Positions 52,511-60,623 of a stretch of 64,000 nucleotides of DNA are shown here, in pieces. Every line of letters begins with the position of its first letter. Position 1 is the first letter of the stretch. A model generated the notes under the pieces. The model saw only the letters and a program-made list of their open reading frames with translations, searched no databases and had not been told where the DNA came from. The DNA is from JACCXM01 sp046328335. Lineage in GTDB: Bacteria > Chloroflexota > Chloroflexia > Thermomicrobiales > UBA6265. The stretch covers positions 50,462-114,461 of the forward strand of contig JAXLWU010000016.1 in the NCBI GenBank assembly GCA_046328335.1. Direction: 5' to 3'. The position numbers and the translations under genes were made by a program.

Positions 52511-53272
52511 ATGACCCAGGGTGGAGACTTCGATGAGAACGGCATCACCAGGGCCAATGAGGAAATCAGCGTGACCAATCCGCGGCGCTTGCTCGGCAAG
52601 CGGCCTCTCTCGATGTACATCGTGCTCATCGCGGGCATTGGTGTGCTGGCCGCGTTGGTCGCGGTTCTCATCGTGACGACCCGCGGCGACGAACCGCCGC
52701 CGATCACCTGTCTTCCCATCACCGTCGATGAAGGTGAGTCCCTCATTCGCGATGGCAAGGTGGCGCGGATGAGCGTGCTCACCGTGCGCGGCCGGCCCGA
52801 GACCGGTCCTATCGCCGTCAGCATGGACCTGCAATCGGGCAGTTGCCGGGAATTGCCGAAGGGGGTTGCCGGGCAGCGCGATCTCTATGAAGCGGTCGGC
52901 GTCGTCACGGTGCACAACCAGAGTCAGCCGGCGGATAACCGCATCCGGATTGTCTGGGAAGAGCAGGACGACATTCCGCAGTTGCTCCTTGCCACCAACA
53001 CGCCGACTCCCACGCCGGCGCCGCCCACGTCGACACCGACGGAGACGCCCCCGCCCACCGCCACTGCCGAACCGCCGACAACTACGCCGCTTCCCCCGAC
53101 GGCGACCGCGGCGCCAGCCACGCCGACCCCGGCGCCGACGGCGACTCCTGTCCCGGCTACCCGGACGCCCGTCCCCGCTACGGCGGCCCCCACCCGCGCG
53201 TCGGCGACGGCGACGCCATCCCGCGTTCCGCCCACTGCCACTCGCGCCGCCCGTGCCACGCCCGATTCGTGA
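52511..53272 (+). CDS. Membrane-anchored protein with Thr-Pro-rich tail
   Basis: Protein of 253 residues. One hydrophobic helix (about 35-55), a small extracellular domain of about 110 residues with one Cys pair (ITCLPIT and GSCRELP), then an 80-residue tail of repeated TPTPAP, TPTETP and TATP words. The same type of tail as the 49844 protein, so both could cross a wall layer. An alternative start is GTG 52571 with GAGG upstream. Function unknown. Confidence 0.65.
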   Translation: MTQGGDFDENGITRANEEISVTNPRRLLGKRPLSMYIVLIAGIGVLAALVAVLIVTTRGDEPPPITCLPITVDEGESLIRDGKVARMSVLTVRGRPETGPIAVSMDLQSGSCRELPKGVAGQRDLYEAVGVVTVHNQSQPADNRIRIVWEEQDDIPQLLLATNTPTPTPAPPTSTPTETPPPTATAEPPTTTPLPPTATAAPATPTPAPTATPVPATRTPVPATAAPTRASATATPSRVPPTATRAARATPDS

Positions 53273-53327
53273 TGCAATGGGCCGGTCGCGAGCGAAAGTC
53301 GGCCCGCTGCAGCGCCGGGCGGCAGGT

Positions 53328-53410
53328 GTGTCGTCCCGAGGAACGAGGGACCGCGGCGTTCGGCACGGGCCACAACGGACGACGAGATTCCTCCGGCGTC
53401 GGCATGACTC
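53328..53410 (+). repeat. MITE-like palindromic element, 83 bp (family A)
   Basis: Ends GTGTCGTCCCGAG and its near inverse. Bases 53327-53352 are an exact inverse copy of 34415-34440. It fills much of the gap before the nitrilase gene. Confidence 0.7.
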
Positions 53411-53473
53411 ATCTTCGGCACGCCGCGCTAGATCGACATCTGCGATCGACATCGCGTCAGGGAGTGGGAGGCC

Positions 53474-54541
53474 ATGACCACGTATCCTGAGTTCACCCTC
53501 GCCGCAGTTCAGGCAGCGCCGGTCTTTTTCGACCGTGATGCCTCGACCGAGAAAGCCTGTCGTCTGATCGACGAAGCCGGCGCCGCCGGCGCCGATCTCG
53601 CCGCGTTCGGAGAGACGTGGCTGCCCGGCTATCCCTTCTTTGCCTTCGCCTCGCCATCGGCGCTCTGGTGGGAAGCCGCCGCCGCCTACCTGGCCAATGC
53701 CGTCGACATCCCCAGCCCGACCACCGACAAACTCTGCCATGCCGCGCGCCGCGCCGGGATCGATGTCGTGATCGGCGTGGTCGAACGTGATCCGTGCGCT
53801 CACGCGACGGTCTACTGCACCCTGCTCTTCATCAGCCGCGAGGGGAAGATCATCGGCCGGCACCGCAAACTGAAACCGACCTTTGTCGAGCGCACCATCT
53901 GGGGTGAAGGCGATGGCGTTGGTCTCATCGTCCACGAGCGTCCGTATGCGCGGATCAGCGGCCTCAACTGCTGGGAACACAACATGGTCCTTCCCGGCTA
54001 CGCGCTGATGGCGCAGGGGACGCAGATTCACGTCGCCGCCTGGCCGGGCCGCGAGCTCGATCCGGCCCCGGCCGCGCCAAATGCGGTCTGGACGCGCCAG
54101 GTGCTCCTCTCCCGCGCCTTCGCCTCACAGGGAGCGTGTTACGTCATCGCCGTGGGCGGACTACGGCAGCGGGAGGACGTGCCGGAGCAGTTTCGCGAAC
54201 TCTCCGTCTTCGATCACACCGGTGACAGCTGCATCATCGATCCGCGGGGTGAACTGATCGCCGGACCGGTGCGCGGAGAAACCATCCTCACCGCGCGCGG
54301 CTCACTGGAAGCGGTCTACGCGGCGAAGGCGGCGTTTGATGTCGCCGGGCATTATTCCCGCCCTGATGTGCTGCAACTCCTGGTCAACCGCCAGCCGCGG
54401 CAACGGATGATGTCGAATCAGCACTTTCCTGGGATGGAGTCTTTGGAAGCCGTGGGACGTGATGCAGCCGAAGGCGATCGCCAGGATGGCAGCGAAGATG
54501 GCCTATCCCGGTTCCGCGGCATCCAGACGCCACCTCGGTGA
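53474..54541 (+). CDS. Nitrilase
   Basis: Enzyme of 355 residues that should hydrolyse nitriles to acids and ammonia. Triad E47 (GETWLPGYPFF), K134 (HRKLKPT) and C166 (NCWEHNMVL) match true nitrilases, including the W-G-E-G-D-G block after the Lys. The size fits the nitrilase branch rather than amidases. Start ATG 53474 has GTGGGAGG upstream. It stands alone, next to a DUF4126 gene. Substrate not deducible. Not closely like the amidase at 24659. Confidence 0.92.
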   Translation: MTTYPEFTLAAVQAAPVFFDRDASTEKACRLIDEAGAAGADLAAFGETWLPGYPFFAFASPSALWWEAAAAYLANAVDIPSPTTDKLCHAARRAGIDVVIGVVERDPCAHATVYCTLLFISREGKIIGRHRKLKPTFVERTIWGEGDGVGLIVHERPYARISGLNCWEHNMVLPGYALMAQGTQIHVAAWPGRELDPAPAAPNAVWTRQVLLSRAFASQGACYVIAVGGLRQREDVPEQFRELSVFDHTGDSCIIDPRGELIAGPVRGETILTARGSLEAVYAAKAAFDVAGHYSRPDVLQLLVNRQPRQRMMSNQHFPGMESLEAVGRDAAEGDRQDGSEDGLSRFRGIQTPPR

Positions 54542-54642
54542 TCACCCCGCTCTCGCTCGCGACCTACCGTAGTGCGCAGTCGAGTGCGGCGAGACCGTGC
54601 CATGGCGAGGCATGGTAGCCTCCGGCAGATGCTGTACTGGCG

Positions 54643-55164
54643 ATGCGTGACGAGACTGCCGTGATGGAATCGATGGCCCCTGTTGATGTCGATCCTCGTG
54701 CCGCGCTGCTTGGCTTTGTTGCCGGGATGCGCACCCAATTGCCATTGGCGATGCTCGCCTATGCGGCGCGCGAAGGCCACTTCGCGACGGATGACGATAC
54801 GTCGGTGAAACTCCTGCGCGAACCGGCCGCATTGCCGGTGCTGGCGCTTTCCGCCGCCGGTGAGCTGGTAGTCGACAAACTCCCCTTCACGCCGAGCCGT
54901 CTCGATCCCGGCCCGCTCTTTGGTCGCCTCCTTTTCGGCGGCCTCGCTGGCGCGGCGATTTCGCGTGAGGGGGGAGATCCGCCCCTCGCGGGAGCGCTCC
55001 TCGGCGCGGCAGGCGCCGGGCTCGGGGCCTTCGTCGGGTACCACGCGCGGCGCTGGCTCGGTGAGACGACCGGCATCCCCGATCCGTTCTGGGGGTCGGT
55101 CGAGGATGTGGCCGCGTTGGCGATCGGCGCGCTCGTCTTCGCGGGTGGTCGCGACCACCGCTAA
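54643..55164 (+). CDS. DUF4126 membrane protein
   Basis: Protein of 173 residues with about four short hydrophobic segments and Gly-rich loops (LLFGGLAGAAISREGG, LLGAAGAGLGAFVGYHARR), matching DUF4126. The function of this family is unknown. Start at ATG 54643 or ATG 54664; neither has a good ribosome site, the second being a shade better. Terminal acidic segment absent. Confidence 0.75.
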   Translation: MRDETAVMESMAPVDVDPRAALLGFVAGMRTQLPLAMLAYAAREGHFATDDDTSVKLLREPAALPVLALSAAGELVVDKLPFTPSRLDPGPLFGRLLFGGLAGAAISREGGDPPLAGALLGAAGAGLGAFVGYHARRWLGETTGIPDPFWGSVEDVAALAIGALVFAGGRDHR

Positions 55165-55258
55165 CTCATCGTCTCCACACGGGACCGCGCTTCCGCCCCT
55201 GCCCCACCGTCGGTGCCGTTCGTCCTGACGATTCCTGGCGGAAAAGCGCCATCCTTCG

Positions 55259-55510
55259 TCAGAGACAATGGAGACCACAACTGCTGCGGCAGGAGACCAA
55301 CTGGATGCTACCGGCAGCATATTTTCGCTCGCACCGCGCTTTGCAACGGCGGTTCTGCCTGTGACATCTCTTCGCTTCGGTCAACTGGGTTGTGAAGATG
55401 GGGCCGATCACCCCCAACCCCAACGCACCGAGTTTCACCAATGCGCCCCGGCGTGAAATGCCAGACTTGCGTGATCCACTGAACCCGGCATCCTGTGCGT
55501 TCACGAGCAT
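55259..55510 (-). CDS. Small Tat-exported Cys-rich protein
   Basis: Protein of 83 residues. Twin-arginine signal (ISRRGALVKLGALGLGVIGP), then a short basic, Cys-rich mature part with six Cys (KRCHRQNRRCKARCERK and CRSSCGLHCL). It would be a disulfide-stabilised secreted peptide. The start ATG 55510 has GGGGG directly before it, which is close for a ribosome site. Between two unrelated genes; function unknown. Confidence 0.6.
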   Translation of the reverse strand: MLVNAQDAGFSGSRKSGISRRGALVKLGALGLGVIGPIFTTQLTEAKRCHRQNRRCKARCERKYAAGSIQLVSCRSSCGLHCL

Positions 55511-55749
55511 CCCCCTTGACGCAGCTCCGGCGCTGGCGAGGAAGCGCCGCTATCCCTGTCAGCACTCTACGCCCTTATCGGCCTGTCAGCCGCCCGTACA
55601 GCGTACGGGGATGCGCGTGGGTAAAGGAATGCTCGCGTTTCTCCCGGCGTGTGACGGCAAGGCATCGTATCCTTGGCGCACCCCCGCTCCCCGCCCGCGT
55701 CGGCATCCTCGGTGTGCCCAGCAGTGCATGCCCGAGGGAAGGAGTTTCC

Positions 55750-57615
55750 ATGGACGCGCAGCGATTCGATAACCTGGCGAGAGCGCTCGCCGGGCGCTTC
55801 TCACGCCGGGGAGCGCTGCGGCAGGCCGGGGCCGCGGCCTCCGCCGGTCTGCTCGCCTCGGCCGGCATACGGCAAGCACCGGCGCTCGCCCAGGATGAGG
55901 GCAACGGCGAAGCGGTCTACACCGTCATCCGCCGCTATTCCCTGAGCGAACCGACGGCCCAGGTGCGCCAGGCCCTGCAGAAGGGGTACGTCGAAGATAT
56001 CTGCAAGGCGAAGGGGTTCATCTCCTACTTCGTCGTCGAAGACGAGGATGGCGATTTCGTGACGATCGCCGTTTTCCGCAGCGAGCAGGATTTCCAGAAT
56101 TTCGCCGACGACGAGGCCGCGTGGATCGCGGCGAATCTCGCCGATCTGCTCCCGGCGCCGGACGAGGCGATCTCTGGCGCCACGCACATCCACGTCGGGA
56201 TGTCGCAAGCCTTCCGCAATACCTGTCCTGGTGCGCCGCTCGAGCCGACGACCTCGCCAGCGCAACCGACCTCAGCGCCTCCGACCGCCGCGCCCGTCAC
56301 CCCGACGGCGACACCTCCTCCAGCCTGCACCGGCGAGGGCTGCGTCTGTTCGACCGGCACCCGGCGGCCATGCGACCGCGGCCTGGTCTGCTGCCCGACC
56401 ACCGATCTCCTGGGCGGTCCCGGCATCTGCAAGACCGAGCAGGCCTGCCACCCGAACGCTTGCCCGGCCAACGGTGATCCCTGCCCGGATACCTGCTCCG
56501 CGAACGAAGCGTGCCCCGGCTGCTGCAACGGCTACTGCAATGCCAGTAGCCAGTGCGACGATCCGCCCGCGCCTCCTTGCACTGGTGAGGGGTGCGACTG
56601 TAACGGTGGTGTCCAGGGCGCGTGCGACGCCGGGTTGATCTGCTGCCAGACGCCCCCCTCCAGCCCAGGTGGACCGGGCGTCTGCAAGACCGAAGCGGAA
56701 TGCAATCCAGCCTGCACCGGTGAAGGGTGCCAGTGCGACTACAACGATCCCAGTTCCTGCGACCAGGGTCTCGTCTGCTGCGCCGTCCAGAGCGGGTTCA
56801 TCTGCGCCACGGCCGGTTCCTGCCCTTGCACCCGGAAGGGGTGCCCCTGCAACGGCGGGGTACAGGGAAATTGCGACGCCGGGCTGGTCTGCTGCCAGGA
56901 TGGACAATCGATCCCTGGCGGCGCCGGCACCTGCGAGCCAGAGGATCAATGCGCGCCACCTCCGTGCACCGGGGTCGGCTGCGACTGCAACGGCGGGGTA
57001 CTCGGCGCCTGCGACACCGGTCTCGTCTGTTGCCAGAACGGCCAGGCGATTCCAGGGGGCGCCGGCACCTGTCAGCAGGAGAGCGAGTGCCCGCCGCCAC
57101 CGTGTACCGGTGAGGGATGCGCCTGCAATGGCGGCGTGCAGGGCGCCTGCGATGACGGTCTGGTCTGTTGTCAGGATGGACAATCGATTCCGGGCGGCGC
57201 GGGGACCTGCACCGCGGCGGCGAACTGCGCCCCCCCGCCCTGCACGGGTGAAGGATGCGATTGCAATGGTGGGGTGCAAGGGGCCTGCGACGACGGGCTG
57301 ATCTGTTGCCTGACCGATCCCTCCGTGCCGGGTGGCCCCGGCACCTGCCAACCCGCGGAGGCGTGCGGGCCGCCGCCCTGCATCGACAATGGCGGCGCCT
57401 GCGACGCGACCTGCAACTGGGGCGACAGTTGTAGCGGCTGCTGTTCCGGCTACTGCAACGACACTGGCCAGTGCGACAACGCACCGCCCGTGGTCTGCAC
57501 CACCGCCGGTTGCGCCTGCACCACCGGCACCGAGGGCGCGTGTGACGAGGGCCTCTCCTGTTGCTCCACCGGCGGCGATCCCGGTGCCACCGGGGTCTGT
57601 CAGGCGAGTTGCTGA
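55750..57615 (+). CDS. Exported ABM-like and Cys-repeat protein
   Basis: Protein of 621 residues. Targeting region FDNLARALAGRFSRRGALRQAGAAASAGL with cleavage likely near PALAQ. A dimeric-alpha/beta-barrel-like domain (about 45-155: VIRRYSLSEPT, FISYFVVEDEDG, FRSEQDFQNF) resembles ABM proteins. A Pro/Thr spacer then leads to eight Cys-rich repeats of the form CTGEGCxCNGGVxGxCDxGLxCC, each about 45 residues; several are near identical at DNA level. Start ATG 55750 follows GAAGGAG. The combination of an enzyme-like barrel and Cys repeats on one export tag is unusual. Function unknown. Confidence 0.8.
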   Translation: MDAQRFDNLARALAGRFSRRGALRQAGAAASAGLLASAGIRQAPALAQDEGNGEAVYTVIRRYSLSEPTAQVRQALQKGYVEDICKAKGFISYFVVEDEDGDFVTIAVFRSEQDFQNFADDEAAWIAANLADLLPAPDEAISGATHIHVGMSQAFRNTCPGAPLEPTTSPAQPTSAPPTAAPVTPTATPPPACTGEGCVCSTGTRRPCDRGLVCCPTTDLLGGPGICKTEQACHPNACPANGDPCPDTCSANEACPGCCNGYCNASSQCDDPPAPPCTGEGCDCNGGVQGACDAGLICCQTPPSSPGGPGVCKTEAECNPACTGEGCQCDYNDPSSCDQGLVCCAVQSGFICATAGSCPCTRKGCPCNGGVQGNCDAGLVCCQDGQSIPGGAGTCEPEDQCAPPPCTGVGCDCNGGVLGACDTGLVCCQNGQAIPGGAGTCQQESECPPPPCTGEGCACNGGVQGACDDGLVCCQDGQSIPGGAGTCTAAANCAPPPCTGEGCDCNGGVQGACDDGLICCLTDPSVPGGPGTCQPAEACGPPPCIDNGGACDATCNWGDSCSGCCSGYCNDTGQCDNAPPVVCTTAGCACTTGTEGACDEGLSCCSTGGDPGATGVCQASC

Positions 57616-57627
57616 TCGGGGAAGATT

Positions 57628-57657
57628 CGCCTGGTTGCCGATCCTGGCAACCAGGCG
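57628..57657 (+). terminator. Hairpin terminator after 55750-57615
   Basis: Perfect 12-bp stem (57628-57639 with 57646-57657) and 6-base loop, followed by GAGGTTT. The rest of the 312-bp gap to the small minus-strand gene holds nothing recognised. Confidence 0.75.
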
Positions 57658-57927
57658 GAGGTTTCGGTTGAGTACGCGGGCGATGTTGGCATCGCCCCGA
57701 CGATGATATGTTCGTAGGGTGCGACGCGTGCGTCGCCCGCCCTCCTCACGACGATGGCGATGGTTCAGAACCGGGCGCAAGGCCATCCCGGACAACAGAG
57801 CCGCGGACAAGGTGTCATCCGGACCAGCGCGAGGAACTTCGGTGTGCGCCGTCAAGGCGAACGCCGCAGTCCCTCCCCCGAGCGGGATGCCACGATATCC
57901 GCGCGTTGCTCTCGCCTGGCTATCCGA

Positions 57928-58125
57928 TCACCGCCGTCCGCGCAAGGTGCCGAGCAATGGCGATCCGGCGCCGACGAGGAAACCGAAGTCGTACCAGTTG
58001 CCGGCGCGGGCGACGTTGTAGAAGGGAAATCCCTCCCCCGCGCCGAAAATGTGCGCGATCAGGACGACCCACGCTGTCAGACCATTCCAGAGCCCCCAGA
58101 GCAGATCTTGCCACCAGATGTTCAT
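57928..58125 (-). CDS. Small membrane protein
   Basis: Protein of 65 residues beginning MNIWWQDLLWGLWNGLTAWVV, one long hydrophobic helix followed by an amphipathic C-terminal part (GFLVGAGSPLLG). Similar small W-rich proteins are common and uncharacterised. AAGGAG lies six bases before ATG 58125, a strong ribosome site that supports expression. Function unknown. Confidence 0.7.
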   Translation of the reverse strand: MNIWWQDLLWGLWNGLTAWVVLIAHIFGAGEGFPFYNVARAGNWYDFGFLVGAGSPLLGTLRGRR

Positions 58126-58181
58126 CCAGTTCTCCTTGTTATCGGTTCAGCCGCCACCAGTGTCGAAGATCGACCCGTTCT

Positions 58182-58278
58182 GTGCCGAAACGGAGCCAGC
58201 CGGCCGCAGACGGAATCGCACTCGACGCCCTTGACGGTGTGGACGACGAGATTCCTCGGCTTCGCCTCGGAATGACAC
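58182..58278 (+). repeat. Degraded MITE-like element (family A)
   Basis: The right half is clear: 58241-58257 equals 53377-53393 exactly, and the end CTCGGAATGACAC fits the family. The left end (GTGCCGAAACGGAG) is diverged. It lies in the 306-bp gap before the aminotransferase gene, where nothing else is recognised. Confidence 0.55.
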
Positions 58279-58431
58279 CCTTTTGCTGTCTCGGCGTTGA
58301 AGGTATCTCTATCTTTTCGGACGGCTCATGACCGTTATCGGTTCCATCGTCACGGCGGCGCGGCATGGGACAATCAGAGCACGGAGCCGAGTCCAGGTGG
58401 CTGGGAAATGATCGAGCATGGGAGTCACCAA

Positions 58432-59610
58432 ATGACCGTTGATGTTGCGAGGGCGAGGAAGGAAACCCCCGGCTGCGCCAACGTCCTCCATTTCAACAAC
58501 GCCGGATCGGCTTTGATGCCGCGGCAGGTATTGGACGCGACTGTTGCGTACCTGAACCTCGAGGCGGCCATCGGCGGTTACGAGGCGGCCGATCGGGAAG
58601 ATGCCACGATCGAGCGCGTCTACGATGCGGCCGCGGCTCTACTTGGCTGCGCGCGCGACGAAATCGCCTTCATCGAGAACGCCACCCGCGCCTGGGACAT
58701 GGCCTTCTATGCGCTTCCCTTTGGCCCCGGCGACCGCATCCTCACCTCCCGCGCCGAGTACGTCAGCAACGTCGTCGCGTTCCTGCAGGTCGCGCAGCGG
58801 ACGGGGGCGGTGGTCGAGGTGATTCCCAGCGACGAATCGGGCCAACTCTCCGTACCGGCGTTGGCGGAGATGATCGACGAGCGGGTCAAATTGATCGCCG
58901 TGACGCACGTGCCGACCAATGGCGGTCTGGTCAATCCGGCCGCTGCTGTCGGCCGGATCGCGCGGGAGGCGGGAATCACCTACCTCCTCGATGCCTGCCA
59001 GTCGGTCGGGCAGATGCCGGTCGATGTTGGCGAAATCGGGTGCGACATGCTCTCCACCACGGGGCGGAAGTACCTGCGTGGACCGCGGGGAACCGGCTTG
59101 CTCTACATCAGGCGGGATCTCTGCCAGCGTCTCGAACCACCCTTCCTCGATGTCCATGCCGCGTCGTGGGTCGCGGTTGATCGCTACGAAATCCGCGTTG
59201 ATGCGCGCCGCTTCGAAAACTGGGAGACGAATTACGCCGGCAAGGTCGGGTTGGCGGTCGCGCTCGATTACGCGCAAGCATGGGGGATGGCGGCGATCTG
59301 GCAGCGCATCCAGGCGCTCGCCTCGACGTTGCGCGCAGGACTCACCGCGATCTCCGGGGTGACGGTGCGCGATATCGGCGTCGAGCGGTGCGGGATCGTG
59401 ACCTTCACGGTGGACGGCGTGTCCGCGTCCGCGGTCCAGCAGGCGCTCGCCGCGCGGGCGATGAACGTCACGGTATCAACCGTGGCTTCCACCCGCTTCG
59501 ATATGGAAGCGCGAGACCTGCGGGACGTGGTGCGCTCGTCGGTCCACTACTACAACGACGAGGACGAGATCTCCCGCTTCTGCGCCGCGGTAGCGGCGAT
59601 TCGCGGTTGA
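58432..59610 (+). CDS. Class V aminotransferase (cysteine desulfurase-like)
   Basis: PLP enzyme of 392 residues. Schiff-base Lys K213 in TTGRKYLRGPRGTG, PLP-binding D187 in LLDACQS, and the N-A-G/S-A opening FNNAGSALMP. It resembles SufS/CsdA and isopenicillin-N-epimerase-like members; the active-site Cys loop of cysteine desulfurases is not evident, so the reaction may be an epimerase or lyase type. Start ATG 58432 follows GGGAG. No Fe-S assembly genes are adjacent. Function class firm, reaction open. Confidence 0.88.
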   Translation: MTVDVARARKETPGCANVLHFNNAGSALMPRQVLDATVAYLNLEAAIGGYEAADREDATIERVYDAAAALLGCARDEIAFIENATRAWDMAFYALPFGPGDRILTSRAEYVSNVVAFLQVAQRTGAVVEVIPSDESGQLSVPALAEMIDERVKLIAVTHVPTNGGLVNPAAAVGRIAREAGITYLLDACQSVGQMPVDVGEIGCDMLSTTGRKYLRGPRGTGLLYIRRDLCQRLEPPFLDVHAASWVAVDRYEIRVDARRFENWETNYAGKVGLAVALDYAQAWGMAAIWQRIQALASTLRAGLTAISGVTVRDIGVERCGIVTFTVDGVSASAVQQALAARAMNVTVSTVASTRFDMEARDLRDVVRSSVHYYNDEDEISRFCAAVAAIRG

Positions 59611-59654
59611 TACAGATTTCGGATGAAGACAACCGCGATCCACGACACCGCCCT

Positions 59655-59734
59655 GAGCCCCTCTCCCGGCTCGACGGGAGACTCCTCCCTCCGTGGAGGG
59701 AGGCATGGGAGGGAGCCAGGGGTTGGGGTGAGGG
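59655..59734 (+). repeat. CTCACCCC-family palindrome, long form
   Basis: An 80-base GC-rich stretch with several nested inverted words (CTCTCCC, GGGAG, CCTCCCTCC, GGAGGGAGG), closing with the family end GGGGTTGGGGTGAGG. Lies between the aminotransferase and infA genes. Confidence 0.6.
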
Positions 59735-59781
59735 ACGGCGCCGCGAGGCAACAGCACGCAGTATTCGCCGGCACATGACAA

Positions 59782-59803
59782 GAGCCCGGCACAAACCGGG
59801 CTC
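59782..59803 (+). terminator. Short hairpin, possible terminator
   Basis: An 8-bp stem (59782-59789 with 59796-59803) and 6-base loop followed by GATGTTT, about 170 bp after the aminotransferase stop. Weak candidate; a second stem at 59922-59949 may serve infA on the other strand. Confidence 0.45.
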
Positions 59804-59950
59804 GATGTTTGCTCTGTGCGCAGATGGGACCTGCGTACGACCCTGCGCGTCTCCGCGGGCCGCACCACCGGGCGATTCAATCCGTGAATCGAAACGCCAC
59901 TGATTGCCTGACGCGGTGACCCGCTCCGCCTGGCGATAAGGCCGGAGCGA

Positions 59951-60253
59951 TTAGCGATGGCGGAAGGTAATGCGGCCGCGGGTGAGATCGTACGGCGACA
60001 GTTCGACCACCACCCGATCCCCCGGCAGCACGCGGATGTAGTTCTTCCGCATCTTCCCACCGAGGTGCCCGAGCACGGAGTGCCCGTTCTCCAACTCGAC
60101 CGTGAACATGGCGTTCGGCAGCGCTTCCACCACCCGGCCATCCATCGTGACGGCATTCGGGTTTTCGCGGCGGACTCGCTCTTCCGTAACGTCAGTCGGC
60201 GCAGCCGGCTTCACCGGCCGGGGTGGTTTACGATACTGTTGCTTCTTTGGCAA
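59951..60253 (-). CDS. infA: Translation initiation factor IF-1
   Basis: Protein of 100 residues whose last 70 match IF-1: VTMDGRVVEALPNAMFTVEL, GHLGGKMRKNYIRVLPGDRV, VVELSPYDLTRGRI. IF-1 binds the 30S A site during initiation. The start is TTG 60253, with GGAG at the right distance; an ATG five bases upstream is in another frame and ends after 15 codons. The first 30 residues are a basic, Pro-rich extension (KKQQYRKPPRPVKPA) not found in the usual 72-residue IF-1. It stands alone, not in the map-infA-rpmJ operon, so it could be a second or relocated copy. Confidence 0.9.
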   Translation of the reverse strand: MPKKQQYRKPPRPVKPAAPTDVTEERVRRENPNAVTMDGRVVEALPNAMFTVELENGHSVLGHLGGKMRKNYIRVLPGDRVVVELSPYDLTRGRITFRHR

Positions 60254-60518
60254 GGCATTCTCTCCTGATAACTCGTACGACCAGTCCCTATTTTACTGGC
60301 CGTTGTCAATATGGTTGATCCGGCTGGTCGATCCCGAATCCAGACGCGCCACACGAATCCGTGGCGTGGTTAGGTGTCAGGGGGAGGCCGGTCCGATCAG
60401 CAACGACACGGCCCGCGATCGATGCAATCCAGGAATTGGCATCCGCGATCGGCCGTGATGATCCCCGCCGTTCGCTTTCCAACACCCGAGGAAATCATCC
60501 TGAACGCGTGCCTTGCCA

Positions 60519-60527
60519 AGTATAGCA
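60519..60527 (-). promoter_or_regulatory. Candidate extended -10 promoter of infA
   Basis: On the minus strand TGCTATACT (TGN plus TATACT) is present; the hexamer 17 bp upstream is poor, as is common for extended -10 promoters. It would give a leader of about 255 nt. The rest of the 370-bp gap between infA and the 60624 gene shows nothing. Confidence 0.35.
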
Positions 60528-60623
60528 GAAGTCGTGCCCGTTTATTGTTCACAGGATGAAGGGTGATGTGGTGTCTGACCGTCTTCTGGTGGCGTTGGAA
60601 CGGCTGATGCTGCCACAGCAGCG

